A DNA stretch of 64,000 nucleotides from Symbiodinium natans (taxonomy: Eukaryota > Sar > Dinophyceae > Suessiales > Symbiodiniaceae): NCBI GenBank assembly GCA_905221605.1, contig CAJNDS010002163.1, positions 499,001 through 563,000 of the forward strand, written 5' to 3'. Numbering within the stretch: position 1 is the first letter of the stretch; every line of letters starts with the position of its first letter. A program made the position numbers and the translations under genes. Under the pieces are notes generated by a model, which saw only the letters and a program-made list of their open reading frames with translations, was not told the DNA's origin and made no database searches. Shown piece after piece: positions 8,840-19,443 of the stretch.

Positions 8840-9780
8840 CCGCTCAGGCTCCATAAGGAGCCCAACGTAGGCCCTTATTCCCCGTTTCTAGGGTTTGGTT
8901 GCCTTATAGGCCCCTTTAGGCCAAAAAGGGCACCCTTTTTACTCCTAGGTTTCTCTCGGGTCCAGACACAGCTTGATCGATATTCTTGAGGGGCATCGGC
9001 CTGTCGAGGTTCTGGTTTGAACGAAGGCCACCAAAGTGACTTTTGGGGCTGAAGAGGATCTCACTTTTACAGGAAGATGTGTCTCGAGGGTGGCAAGCGC
9101 CGGTTAGGGCTTGAGGGCTTCGGGACTGGGAATCGAGGAGCTGGGTCTTTGAGTTTAAGAGCTTATGCTTTGGCTTTCGCTTTGTGACTGTTATCCGGCC
9201 CCGAACACTACACCCTAAGCCGTGTGGAGCTTTCTGGGCCGAAGCTTCTTCAGATGGAGGGTTCAGGACTCCACAGCATTCACTGACTTCAGGACATTCA
9301 CCAGGAGCGCAGATCAGCCTGTTTCATCCTGTACCCCTGAACTGTTCTTGGGGCTGACAGATCGCGATTATTGTCTTGTTATTGTCTTGTAATTCTGACT
9401 TGGTTCATGCCATCACGATGATCTTATCTGTGTTTTTGGATGCTTTGTGAAATGTTTATTCTTTGTTTGCAGTCGTCGTAGAAGCATTACGTGCTATCGG
9501 TAAGCAACATACGACTGAGGCAAATAGACCAATAGACATAATAGACTGATGGTGCTTATACGGTTATGCCGCTGAGAAATCCCCAAGGCCGTTAGATCAC
9601 ACGCTCCAATATCTCACATCTAGGGCATACCCCTTAAATCACATGAGAGGGGTCCTTGTCGCAATCTTATGGATTATGAATATTCCTTAATATCGACAGA
9701 TAGTGGCGTCTCTGGGAAGTTGGCTGAGGCAAGAAGGCTGCGGAGACCCAGGCCAGGGTGTGCCACTTCGGCGGGGAGGG
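8840..9780. other. Unique sequence, nothing recognised
   Basis: About 940 bases with very few telomere motifs and no open frame worth listing. A short tandem ATTGTCTTGTTATTGTCTTG lies near 9370. No RNA gene or promoter is recognisable. Confidence 0.5.
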
Positions 9781-9789
9781 GGCCGGGGG

Positions 9790-10250
9790 GGAACTCAGAC
9801 CCTAAGCCCTGAGCCCTAAATCCTAAACCGCATGGAAACCTCAACCCTCAAAACCCGAGGAAAACGATGGAAAGCCCAGCAGGGCGAGGGGTGCTGCGGC
9901 CTTGGGATCTTACGGTTGTTCGGGTTTCTGGCGTCTCCGAAACATACTTCGCCTATAAGGTGGGCTACAAGATATTTGAGGGGTTTTAGGGCACCAGAGA
10001 GTTTAGGGTTTAGGTTGCCGGGGTTGTGGTTTTGGGTTTACAAGTCCATGCTTCTTCAACAACCAGAATGGGCAATGGCAGGCAACGTCAGCAAAGCAAG
10101 CCTCTTCGCGACCAGCGTGCGCACAAGGCCTGTCGTCCGGGGTGCGGAATGCGTTCTTTCAGGGTCGGTGAGCTCTTGGATGGTTGCATATAGCCAGCTG
10201 CTGACTGTCCCGGTGATGTTTTGCCTTTCCGTTTCGACATAGATGCATGA
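9790..10250. other. Scattered telomere motifs in unique sequence
   Basis: CCCTAA-like words at 9800-9860 and TTTAGGGTTTAGG near 10000. A 136-codon open frame (9832-10242) crosses both and is not called. Confidence 0.5.
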
Positions 10251-10699
10251 GGGGGGAGCGTGATGTATATTCTACATATATATATATATCATCATATATT
10301 CTACTTGAATGTTAGGTGATATTGTATTGTACTGTACTGTACACAAGTATCTGTATATATGTAGGTGTGTATGTTTTCTATTTCGTCTACGAAAGCGCCA
10401 TTCAGTTTTGGCTTTGCCATCAAGAACTCAAAAATCAAAAGCATGCCCTAAACGAAACCACATCTACACTCCGAAGCATCAACCGTCAAACTCATCCCAA
10501 GACATCTCGCGCCAGGGGCGATCGCGCCCCTTCAAAACACATCCAAGCCCAACTCGCTCAAGAACCGTCAAGCCAGGACCCTGAAACTAAAGGTAAGAGA
10601 CAGCTGAGAGGGCCCCCAAACTAGCCCCATTGGTCCCATGCCTTATGAGTCCATGCACCAATTGCGCACGAAGCCCCTATGAAAATTTAGTTAGCGACT

Positions 10700-10830
10700 T
10701 CTTTAAATCATTCTTAATCCAACCCAAAACCCCGAAAACCTTAAACCCTAAGCCCTAAACCCGTGCCATGCACCCTCACACCCTAAATCCTTAAACCTTA
10801 AACCCGAAGCCCTAAGCGTTATGAAGCCCT
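10700..10830 (-). repeat. Degenerate CCCTAAA region
   Basis: CCCTAAG, CCCTAAA, CCTTAAA and CCCGAAG words at irregular spacing. Confidence 0.75.
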
Positions 10831-10924
10831 AAACCCCCAAAAGCCCAGGCAGTCAAGATGCAAGTGCATCTGCAGCACCAGGTGCCAGTGGAAACGGCGA
10901 GGCAAGGCCTCTTCCGGGATGAGC

Positions 10925-10988
10925 TTGGGGGTTTAGGGTTTAGGGTTTAAAGTTTAGGGTTTAGGGTTTAGGGTTTAGGGTTAGGATT
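10925..10988 (+). repeat. Interstitial TTTAGGG tract
   Basis: About eight units, one changed to TTTAAAG. Confidence 0.9.
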
Positions 10989-11053
10989 CCTTTAGAAGCC
11001 TCGTGATCCCCAAAGAGCAAGGCTCCCTCTTTCGTCCTGGACTTCTCCGGGAA

Positions 11054-11131
11054 CCCCTAAACCCTAAACCCTAAGCCCTAAGCCCTAAGCCCTAAGCCCT
11101 AAGCCCTAAGCCCTAAGCCCTAAGCCCTAGC
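11054..11131 (-). repeat. CCCTAAA tract homogenised to CCCTAAG
   Basis: Two CCCTAAA units lead into about nine consecutive CCCTAAG units ending in CCCTAG. The variant is uniform over about 60 bases, pointing to local spread of one mutation. Confidence 0.95.
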
Positions 11132-11219
11132 AAAAGCTCCCCGAAACCTGAACCCCGAGTGGAGGGATTCGAAGGGTCCTTCTGGCTCTTAGCAGGGAAT
11201 GAAAGACTTAGGTACCTTA

Positions 11220-11680
11220 CACCCCTTTAAGGGATTAGTTGGGATTTTAGGGTTGAGGGTAAGACCCACCGTTCCCTTTGGCACCCTGAATCAGAAATTG
11301 TCGGGCGAGCTTCTGGGCGATGTAGAGCGGTGAATGGGACCACAGCTACATGTCTCGAGACAGGGTTCGAGGAACAGGTGATTATTCATGAAGGTTCCAA
11401 AATTCAAGCGTTTGGTTGTCAGGGCTCAGTTTTCGAAGGTTTAGGGTGTAGGGTTTAGGGTTAAGGCTAAGGGCTTGATGTCGGTGGGACGTGGGTCTCC
11501 AGAGGATTCGAGGAAAACGGTTGAACAGCATGGTTTAGGGCTGTCGGCGTATCAGATGCACGCTTTTTGGCTGTACGCTGGCAGTGCTACCCCATGCTTT
11601 CACTCGCTAGGACAAAAGTTCTTAGGCGGGTTCAAGATTGTCCCAAACGTTTAGGGTTTAGGGTTACGGGTACCAGGATT
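11220..11680. other. Unique sequence with scattered TTTAGGG words
   Basis: Single TTTAGGG-like words at about 11250, 11440-11470 and 11650. No gene is supported. Confidence 0.5.
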
Positions 11681-11850
11681 AAGGCCTGCTCAAAGCACTC
11701 TGTGGCCGGAGGCTGCAGAGAAAGTGGCCGGGCAATGAGGCTGCAGAACTGTCAGGCCCGATTTTCCCGACGAGGCTGAGTGACGCCTGCGGCACAGCCC
11801 GCCATGAGTGTCACGCGCAAGTGGATCTTTAGGTTTAAGGGTTAAGCTTT

Positions 11851-11947
11851 GGGATGTTCCCCCTTATACTAACAGTCCTTGATAGAGACTAAAGTATCCC
11901 CTATGATCGTCCCCATTAAAGACTGTTAGTATAACGGGGAACATCCT
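11851..11947 (+). mobile_element. Family A TIR element, copy 1 (97 bp)
   Basis: The ends form a long inverted repeat of about 30 bp with three mismatches: GGGATGTTCCCCCTTATACT on the left and, read from the other strand, AGGATGTTCCCCGTTATAC on the right. The interior is A+T-rich and has no frame. Copies of 97 and 100 bp are at 34646-34742 and 60651-60750. The constant size and ends define a MITE-like family; introner activity is possible but untested. Confidence 0.85.
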
Positions 11948-12184
11948 AAGTAAACTGGCTGAAGTAGCTGTGTGGTTGCGAGATGCTCGTTTCCTTCCGA
12001 AGTCTAAATTCCTCTCTGACTCTTTTCAACTCTTTTCAACTATACAATCCTCGTAAAGCCATAAACAGTGTGATTTTGATCGGGCCTCCACACCTACCCC
12101 AGGGTAGTCCTTTTACTCCTTCAAGTTCGGCAACTTGCCATGTGAATCCGGGTTAGACGCACAGAGAAGCACAGATACATTCAT

Positions 12185-12297
12185 GTGGGTATTCTCCCAA
12201 ATAATTGGGGGGTGGTACCCTTTCTGGCGTTCCTATAATAATGATTAGAGTACTTTTGGGGGTCTACCAGGGGGACACTCTTTTTGGAAATGCCCAC
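12185..12297 (+). mobile_element. Family J TIR element, copy 1 (about 113 bp)
   Basis: It begins GTGGGTATTCTCC and ends GGAAATGCCCAC, whose reverse complement is GTGGGCATTTCC. Inside are GGTACCCTTT and GTCTACCAG, reminiscent of family B. A second copy with similar ends is at 59623-59727. Confidence 0.65.
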
Positions 12298-12435
12298 GTG
12301 TTGTGCTCAGCGCTGTCATGCTCCACTTAGGTCCTGTAGCTCAAATCTTTGAAGGGCCAAAATATTCCACCTCGGCGTGATATTGGCAAGCAGAGAGCTG
12401 GCGCGAAATGCCATGGGATTGTCCAAAAAGTAAAA

Positions 12436-12449
12436 GGGGGGGGGGGGGG
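12436..12449 (+). repeat. Poly-G run (14 G)
   Basis: Uninterrupted G run after AAAA, inside otherwise unique sequence. Confidence 0.95.
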
Positions 12450-12694
12450 AATGCCCTCCTGTAGATCTTATTGTGAGAAAAAAAGCTATTCGTATTTTGG
12501 GATACATCTTGGTGCTGCCCCTATATCAAAGATTTCCCCCGCTCTTCAGATTTTTCTTTTCACCAGTGACTGCTGTCACTGCCAGGGCGTTTTGCGCACG
12601 AAACGGGGTTTTGCCCGTGTAGTGAGGGTGCTATTGGGGCTTCATGCCCGGAAGGAGAGACGTGCCACCGGACTTGCTGGTTCTCGGGAAGGTT

Positions 12695-12755
12695 CTATGG
12701 TTTAGGGTTGAGGTTTAAGCTTACGGGTTGAGGGTTTAGGTTTCGGGGTTGGGGA
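12695..12755 (+). repeat. Degenerate TTTAGGG motifs
   Basis: TTTAGGGTTGAGG, GGGTTGAGGGTTTAGG and TTTCGGGG words. Confidence 0.7.
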
Positions 12756-12774
12756 AGATGCCTATCTGTCTGTC

Positions 12775-12981
12775 ATGGCGGTACGCCATTGCAAACCATT
12801 TCTTGGAAATCGGTGCCTGCAAGATGACTGTACTGGTTATTTTCTGGAATATAGCTTCATCAACCCAACATTCGCCCCTGCCACCGTCGCAACCAAACAC
12901 AGAGTTAAGTCATCATCATACGGAAAAACCTGGGATACCAAACATGACGGCACAGCACTGCGCATGAATCTTGAACCCTGA
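12775..12981 (+). CDS. Possible coding fragment (68 codons)
   Basis: The frame opens with ATG at 12775 just after telomere-like motifs and runs through a telomere-free interval. The peptide has mixed composition (CTGYFLEYSFINPTF near the middle), with no motif that I recognise. The opposite strand is also open over 12837-13182, so strand is uncertain. Such a length is common by chance. Confidence 0.12.
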   Translation: MAVRHCKPFLGNRCLQDDCTGYFLEYSFINPTFAPATVATKHRVKSSSYGKTWDTKHDGTALRMNLEP

Positions 12982-12999
12982 ACCCATTCCTCGAGGTTC

Positions 13000-14340
13000 C
13001 TGTGTCGAGCCTTCTCCAACCCAAGTCTGGTGGCAGGGCCTGATTGCGTGGCAGCACTTGGCACGCAGCAGCCGAAATGCTACAATAACTCTCCCCATGA
13101 AGACATTTGAAGCCTGATGAATTACACGTTTGACAGGCATGTTTAGCTGAATCAAGACATGGCAACAGCCCTTGCAGAACAACTACCTTGTAATTTCAAG
13201 ATGGAAGGCAGTACTCATGCTCCGTTCTTTGTCTCGTTCCTGCTAGTACACCTCCCGAACTTGAAGCTGTCTCCAAAGAAGGAAGCCTTCAGACAGACAC
13301 AACAGCCATTGTTGCAATAGTCGTACACCGCTGATGGGTTCAGGTTTCCATGCTGTTTTGCACATGACTCGCATCACTCGCTTTGCAGAAGCCACAGGCG
13401 GGAGAAAGAAGACATGTTGGAGACCGAAGGGAGGGCTGCCTGCATTGTTGGACTTGCTGTCGCAGATTAATTGCTGCGCAGATTAATTGCTGTGCCTCTC
13501 TTGCGTACCAAGGGCATTGTGAACATCATTCTTGCTATGGTACACACGATGTTGTTGCTGTAATAGTAGTCACTATCAGCAGTAGCAGCATGATTCTGCT
13601 CATGATAGTTGAACCGGTCATCATTGTGGCTACGATAGTTGTGGATAGTGGTGATCATATACACCGGGTCTCCTTTGGGCATGCTAGCGATAAAAAAACG
13701 CTACCTCAACACCTTGCTGCGCAGTCTTGACCTGTCAGGTTGAAATCCGACAGGGATCATTAGACGCCGGACAGCTGCTCTAATCCCTCTCCGAGCTCGT
13801 GAAATCATGTTGCTCTAGCGCTCAAGAGATAGCTGGTCGTGGAAACAAGACTGCTCCCGAATGCCAAGGTTCTGGCACACTGTTTTTGCCACTGCACGAC
13901 TTCCTTTGGGGTTACATAGTTTGCTTTGGCAGTATGCTCTCATTGCCAGGTTGTTGCCTCGTTTGGAAGTAGCACGTCTTGTGCCCGATATGCTCGCCGC
14001 ATGCTGCTGCGGGGGAGATTGCTCTAGGGAACATGTGTGAGACCAGATACTGTTTGCAGGTCATGTTCCCTGAATGGAATCCCCGAACACCTCAACCACA
14101 GAACCGCAAGCACAGTAGCCACCAGCAGCTGAGCTTGGACATCTGCTGATCAATCTTCCGATGTCCACACAGAGGCACTCTACAACCTGAAGTCCGGTTG
14201 AAAACCCTGAGCGGCCCAGCCTCAGCTCCAAACCTCGATCTGTGAGGGGTTTGGCTGTTTTGGGGGGATTTTGGGGCTTTCCGATGTTGGGACGCCGAGT
14301 GCCCTCAAGAAACCCAGGCTGTTCCTTCAACCGTGACGAA
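13000..14340. other. Telomere-free unique region
   Basis: About 1.3 kb lacking TTTAGGG words. It holds a tandem duplication of GCAGATTAATTGCT (about 13462-13492) and a degenerate GTTGTTGCTGTAATAGTAGT-type trinucleotide stretch (13540-13650). Open frames on both strands are short and unconvincing. Confidence 0.5.
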
Positions 14341-14379
14341 ATCCTAAGCTCTAAGCCCCGCAACCCTATACTGACGATA

Positions 14380-14640
14380 TGAGAAACCCCAAACCCTAAA
14401 CCCTAAACCCAATACTCCTCACAACAACAGCCTTGGTCAGCTGCCGCGGAAGGCATGACAGGACTGCTTTCAGCGGGAGGGCTTCAGTTCTAATGGCCAG
14501 TAGACTCTACTGTAAACCCCGGAGTCCCTAAAGCCTCAAGATAGCAAAGGCCCTATCCAGAAGACGTCTATAGACCCTAAACCTCTAAACCTCTAAAACC
14601 TTGAGCCTCTCTAAACCTCAAGGTTTGGTCCAGGGTTCTG
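14380..14640 (-). repeat. CCCTAAA units and CCTCTAAA variants
   Basis: Three CCCTAAA-like units at 14384-14412. At 14575-14625 the repeat drifts to CCTCTAAA. Confidence 0.7.
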
Positions 14641-14864
14641 GGCCAAGTCCACGTAGTCTTGTAGAGTTCAAAGTGGGGTGGGATTAGGGTTGAGGGGCAT
14701 TTTCCGGTCCCTACCCCGCGCGACCCGCAGGACTCCTCGAATGGCATCTGGTGCTGTCAACGGAGGCTCACCCATTAAAATCTAGACCTTGACCGCGGAC
14801 CTGACAACAGAGACCATATCAAAGCATCAGTGTCCTCTCCATAGTTCCGAGGTTCTCCAGTCCC

Positions 14865-15375
14865 CCCAGAGTCCTGGAGTGCCTCCCTGAGTGCCCAATC
14901 TCATCGTGGCTGGAGTGCCTAACCCTAGAGTATATCCGGAGAGTGCCCAAACGCCCCAGGACTGCCCAACCCCAGAGTATTCTCACTGAATCAGTGGAGT
15001 GCAACCCCAGCCTTGCCCTCCAGAGAAATCCAGAGCCGCAGTACGCAGATAAGTGCCCAAACTCCAGAGCATCCCCAACAGAGAAGTGCCGAAACTCCAG
15101 AGTATCCCAACATTGCTGGAGTGCTCAGCTCTGAGCATAGCAGACGCGACGCCAGAGTATCTGCAGAGAATCACGGCACCCAACCCCAGAGTATCCAGAG
15201 AATCCTGGAGTGCCCAATCCCAGAGTATTTCCAGACAATCCCTGAAGTTCCCAGCCCCAGAGCATCCCCTGAAAAAAAAAAAAAGATCGCTGGAGTGCCT
15301 AATCCCAGAGACTCCTTCTGGAGTGTCCACCCCCAGATTATCCCCAGAGAATCCCCAGAGTGTCTCTGGAATTCC
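14865..15375 (+). repeat. Minisatellite M, array 2 (25-36 bp unit)
   Basis: More diverged units than array 1, with core CTGGAGTGCCCAATCCCAGAG followed by TATTTCCAGACAAT or TATCCAGAGAAT, giving a unit near 36 bp. The shared core with 8448-8735 shows common origin. A 13-base A run (about 15270-15283) interrupts it. Open frames of up to 181 codons on both strands follow the repeat and are not genes. Confidence 0.85.
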
Positions 15376-15589
15376 TACCCCCACAGAGCCCCTTGCCTGC
15401 AAGGAATCTGCTTGCTCAAAATACATGAATCTACACTTTCTCCTAGAGGAGGAGGTGGGGGTGGCGGGTGGCAGTTCCGAAAGCACAGTTCGAGGGCTCA
15501 GGGTTCAGGGAAAAGAGGGGCTGAGAGGCCTAGGTTTGTGCTTGGGCCCTTAATTTAAATGAGGGTTTCCCTAAACTTCAGCTCCCACT

Positions 15590-16070
15590 CACCTACACAA
15601 AAACACCCTAAGGCCCTAAGCCCTGCACCCTGTCACCCTTTTCCCGAACCCCCTACACTGCCAACACTCGTACTTCAGCGCTGCTGCCACTTGCTCATAG
15701 ACTCTAGAGTTCCTGGCCCCACCCTGCGAGGTCAGGGCCCATCCCGGCCAACGCCACCCGCGGTTACTTTTCTGCAGTGGAGGGGGGTTTTCTGCTCGGG
15801 GAGGATGGGATGGACCTTAACCCTACGCCCCAAACCCCGAGAATTCTACCAGCTACCACAGGCTTTGGAGCTGGATAAGATTTTTGCGGTTTAGGGCTCG
15901 GGGCTACTAACCCAAAAACCTGAACATGTCCCAAGCCCCAAACCTTTAAGCAGCCCCCATGCGCGTGTCTAAACCCAATCCCGAAACTGAGCCTACACCG
16001 TGTACTAGCCTTTCCAAGGTCTCAGAAAACCCCCGAAACCCTAAGCCCTAAACCCCAAGCTGCCGCAGTT
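15590..16070. other. Unique sequence with scattered CCCTAAG/CCCTAAA words
   Basis: Isolated motif words near 15605-15650, 15820 and 16025-16055. No gene is supported. Confidence 0.5.
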
Positions 16071-16336
16071 GGCCCTACAGGGGTTCTCCCCACGGAGTTT
16101 CGTTTTGAGGGGCATGGTTCTTCTGCTACGAAAGTATAAAGAGGAAGCCTACGCCCTCAAACGCGAATAGGCTCTAAACACACGAAGCCTTCCACCCCAA
16201 AGCAGCCCCCACACACACACAAATCTTCTTCAGGTCTTGTCGCGGTTGGTGCGTGCTTTCGGTGCTGAGAAGGCACGCAGGGTCAGAGAGCTTAGGGTTT
16301 AGGACTTTCGGCACGGGTTAAGTGCTGATTGGGCTC

Positions 16337-16453
16337 TAGGGTTTAGGGTTTAAAGGCGATTGGGCAGCCTGTCCATCCCCTTACGCCCTTAAGAAAAGCC
16401 CCAATGCTCTAACCTGCTACAACCCAGCAGCGACCTGCTACAACCCAGCAGCG
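16337..16453 (+). repeat. Duplicated segment, copy 1, with 21 bp tandem
   Basis: A TTTAGGG pair, then GGCGATTGGGCAGCC, TCCCCTTACGCCC and GCTCTAACCTGCTA, repeats at 16716-16805. The end of this copy carries a tandem pair of ACCTGCTACAACCCAGCAGC (16412-16453). Confidence 0.85.
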
Positions 16454-16715
16454 AGTGGTGCAATGATAGTGCCACCGCGCAAGTCCTCGTTGGGCAGTTT
16501 TTGCACCTGGGGAAGACCCATGCAGCACGAACAGGCGCGGCTCATGCTTCTTGGAGCTTTGCTCAAGCGCGTGGTGCACAGAACACTTAGTATCATTACG
16601 TGGAACATCTTCTGGACAGCTCGACGACACTTCATCTTTCATGTATGATTCACCTGTTCCGATTTGCGGCCCTGCAAACTATGAGCGTGACTTTGGCTTG
16701 TTGGGTCTCCTATAG

Positions 16716-16805
16716 GTAGGGTTTAGGGTTATTGGCGGTTGGCCAGCCGGTCCGTCCCCTTACGCCCCTAAGACCCAGACTCTCTGCTCTAACCTGCTAT
16801 AACCC
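16716..16805 (+). repeat. Duplicated segment, copy 2
   Basis: About 80% identical by eye to 16337-16425, including its leading TTTAGGG pair. The two copies are about 380 bp apart in the same orientation. Confidence 0.85.
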
Positions 16806-16811
16806 TCTTTC

Positions 16812-16862
16812 CTATTTTAGGGTTTAGGGTTTAGAGTTTAGGGTTTAGGGCCTTTAGGGTCA
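16812..16862 (+). repeat. Interstitial TTTAGGG tract
   Basis: About five TTTAGGG-type units. Confidence 0.85.
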
Positions 16863-17229
16863 CACCTTTAATGGGGTGGAGGCCTTTGATGTGTCGAGGC
16901 TTGCTGCTCTCATGTACTCTTCTTCAGGGGCAGGTTTGTTTCAGTCTAATTATGTATCCTGAAACCCCTTCATAATCCTTATAAAGCCATAAAGAGCTTA
17001 ATTTTTATGGAGCACCAGACCTTCCCCAGTCTTCCCTTCGTGCGTGCACAGACGTCACAAGGGTACTACAGCTAAACTCGTTAGACTTAGACTCGAACTC
17101 TCAGTTGCAAACGGCCCAAAGAAGGAGAGCCAAGCACACTAGCTCAACTACCCGCAACCCTAAACCCGAGCCGAAGACACAAGCCCAGAAGGCACATGCC
17201 AAGGCATGCCGAGAGGGGCTTCAACAGTT

Positions 17230-17415
17230 TTATACAGGGTTTAGGGTTGGGAGTTTAAGGTTCAAGCCCCCGGATTTAGGGTATATTAGGGGTTTAGGAT
17301 TCAAGGTATATAGGGGTTTAGGATTTAGGGTATATAGGGGTTTAGGATTTAGGGTATATAGGGGTTTAGGATTTAGGGGGGTTTGGGGATTTAGGATTTA
17401 GGGGGGGTTAGGCTA
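17230..17415 (+). repeat. 24 bp higher-order repeat built from TTTAGG units
   Basis: The unit TTTAGGGTATATAGGGG plus TTTAGGA repeats about four times (17275-17375) and decays into GATTTAGGGGGG. Its length is divisible by three, so the forward frame stays open and reads as GLGFRVYR repeats, which is an artefact. Confidence 0.9.
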
Positions 17416-17879
17416 TTTAGGGCGCTTCGAGTTTGAGAAAGGTCGGGGAAACCGGCTACGACTTGGCCGCTACAAGGTTGGGCGGGACATGTATGCCCCA
17501 TATTGCCCTGAAGCCTTCAACCCTAAACCTGGGGAGTTTTTTATCTTTGTTTATATAAAATCCAAGAGGATATTAAAAATGTTATTCTTATTGCGGTTCT
17601 AAGGGGAGTATAGAAACCCTAAGGCCCGAAGCCCTACTGGAGAATGGTCGTCGAATTTCAGCCCCTTGGGCTGAGTCTTTTTTCAGGACCTACAGCCCCC
17701 CACGATCCTCTTCCTGATGAGAATACTTTACAAATCCTTGAGTGGTCCTTTGCCTGAGAAGTGTACCCTTCAGACCCGTCATCGCTCCTTCAAGCCCACC
17801 TTTGCTCGGTGTACACGCCTCTGCACCTTACAACTGGGAACCCTTGGGTGTGTCGATTTCCACAGGTTATTTACTGCCG

Positions 17880-17960
17880 CTGCCCGACGAGACGCCCTAA
17901 ACCCTAAGCCCGAAACCCCAAACCCTAAACACTAACCCTAAGCCCTACCCTATATAACCC
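17880..17960 (-). repeat. Degenerate CCCTAAA motifs
   Basis: CCCTAAA, CCCTAAG and CACTAA words. Confidence 0.75.
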
Positions 17961-18107
17961 CTTCTTCAAGCTGCCAGTGAAGCTCCGGGGTTTCTGATGG
18001 GCTTGATGGTGCAGCGCTCGAGTTTCAGGGCGGTGCGGTCTTTGGTATTTGTTGCTTTGGCCTTCGGGTTCTGAACCCTCAAGCCCTAAACGCTACATTT
18101 TCGCGAG

Positions 18108-18160
18108 GGGTGGGGGGGGGAGGGGAGGGTGGCGGTGGGTGGGGGTTGGGGGGGGGGGTA
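18108..18160 (+). repeat. G-rich tract
   Basis: Runs of 9, 4, 4 and 10 G separated by single A, T or C bases, with potential for G-quadruplex formation. Confidence 0.85.
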
Positions 18161-18444
18161 AGTATGAAGGCTGGCTTGGGTCGTTGGTTTCAATTGGGTG
18201 GAGGTTCCCACCTGCCCTAAATCCTAGACCTGTGGGTTTAAAGCCCAAGGTGCTGTTCTGAGGAAGAGAAAGCAGCCGCCCGGCAAAGAGGCCTGGCCCC
18301 AAGCAAGCGCTCATAACCCTTTAGGGTTTAGGGTTGAAACCCTTGTCCTTTAGCTTTAGGGAGGCTCCAAGAGCTAACACACTCTCTAGGGCTCCCTAGG
18401 CTTTTGCAAGGTTTCCTACGTATTGAGGACCTTGTTACGGGATA

Positions 18445-18547
18445 TGGGTAGTTCCCTAACAAATGCGGGTCCCTTTTTGGTCCCCACATAGTACGGCACC
18501 TTATTAAAAGGACCCCAGAAGGGCCCCCAAATTTAGGGAACTACCCA
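18445..18547 (+). mobile_element. Family F TIR element, copy 1 (103 bp)
   Basis: TGGGTAGTTCCCTAA at the left is matched perfectly by the reverse complement of TTAGGGAACTACCCA at the right (15 bp). The interior has GGCACC and AAGGACCCC words shared with copy 2 (28270-28365) and with a right-end fragment at 32126-32162. Confidence 0.85.
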
Positions 18548-18820
18548 GATGTTTCCTTGCTGGGTTTAATCTTTGGGAATGTTCCTCAGATCTCGGGGAT
18601 CATGAGGGGGGTGGTTCCTGTAAAAAAGTTCACAGGAGCTAGGTTCGCTGATCAAGCACATTGAGGAAAGCTGGTGCCCTTCTGCATTCCTTGGGGAACC
18701 TAGCAGCCCTTGCCCGTTGATGCGTTGCAACCCACGATGTCAGGTTTACGGTTTTCGGATGTCGGGTACTGAGAGAGGGGAAAGGCTGAGTCTTCATGCG
18801 TGACATGACCTACCTCTATC

Positions 18821-18886
18821 TCTCCCTGCCCCACTCCCACTCCCACTCCCACTCCCACTCCCACTCCCACTCGCTCTCCCTCTCTC

Positions 18887-18963
<77 letters not shown>

Positions 18964-18975
18964 CTCGCTCGCACT
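18821..18975 (+). repeat. CTCCCA and CT microsatellite
   Basis: About eight CTCCCA (or CCCACT) units pass into about 45 CT dinucleotides with a few CG interruptions. Both strands are open through it and give Ser/Leu or Arg/Glu repeats. Confidence 0.95.
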
Positions 18976-19038
18976 TGTCGACTAGCCGTTTGCCTACACT
19001 TCATGTAGTCGTTTTCGTGTGGGTCTTTCTTCTGCATC

Positions 19039-19443
19039 TTGGTTTGCGACAAACCTCTCCATTCAACGACTCTTGAGTTTGCCGGTGAGGAAAGATTTCA
19101 GTGCAGTAACGAAAGAGTCTATAGATGGAGCACAGGAAGGTACAAAGAGCCTCAACCAAACGAACCTCGTGCATTATTCGTTTCACTCTCTTCAACTGCA
19201 ATGCATTTGGGACGTTCGGTTTCCCGGTTTTGGGCCCAGGAACGACATGGGTACAGGGTCAGGAATCAAGGGCTATTTCGGGGATTTCGAGGCTTTTCGC
19301 GTTTCGGGTGCAGCTTTTTTCATTCCGGCCGCGATCTGCGTTCGCGACTAGGAAGCTCTTTGCTCTACGGCGAGATGCTGCCGGACGGCGTTTCCAAGGC
19401 CCACAAGTTGCAAGCACGGTACTCCCGGGCCCGCAGAACTTAA
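19039..19443 (+). CDS. Possible coding fragment (134 codons), telomere-free
   Basis: The frame begins right after the CT microsatellite and runs through a telomere-free interval. The first candidate start is TTG; there is no ATG near it. The peptide is mixed and polar at first (LEFAGEERFQCSNERVYRW), then Arg/Phe/Gly-rich. Two other forward frames are also open here (19019-19351 and 19125-19481), which weakens any single call. No family recognised. Confidence 0.15.
   Translation: MVCDKPLHSTTLEFAGEERFQCSNERVYRWSTGRYKEPQPNEPRALFVSLSSTAMHLGRSVSRFWAQERHGYRVRNQGLFRGFRGFSRFGCSFFHSGRDLRSRLGSSLLYGEMLPDGVSKAHKLQARYSRARRT

Noticed and set aside
14983-15558. Open frames of 166-181 codons on both strands
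   Set aside because: They follow the units of minisatellite array 2 and overlap on both strands.
17105-17401. 98-codon frame ending in GLGFRVYR repeats
   Set aside because: The repeat part is the 24 bp telomere-derived higher-order repeat, whose length is a multiple of three.
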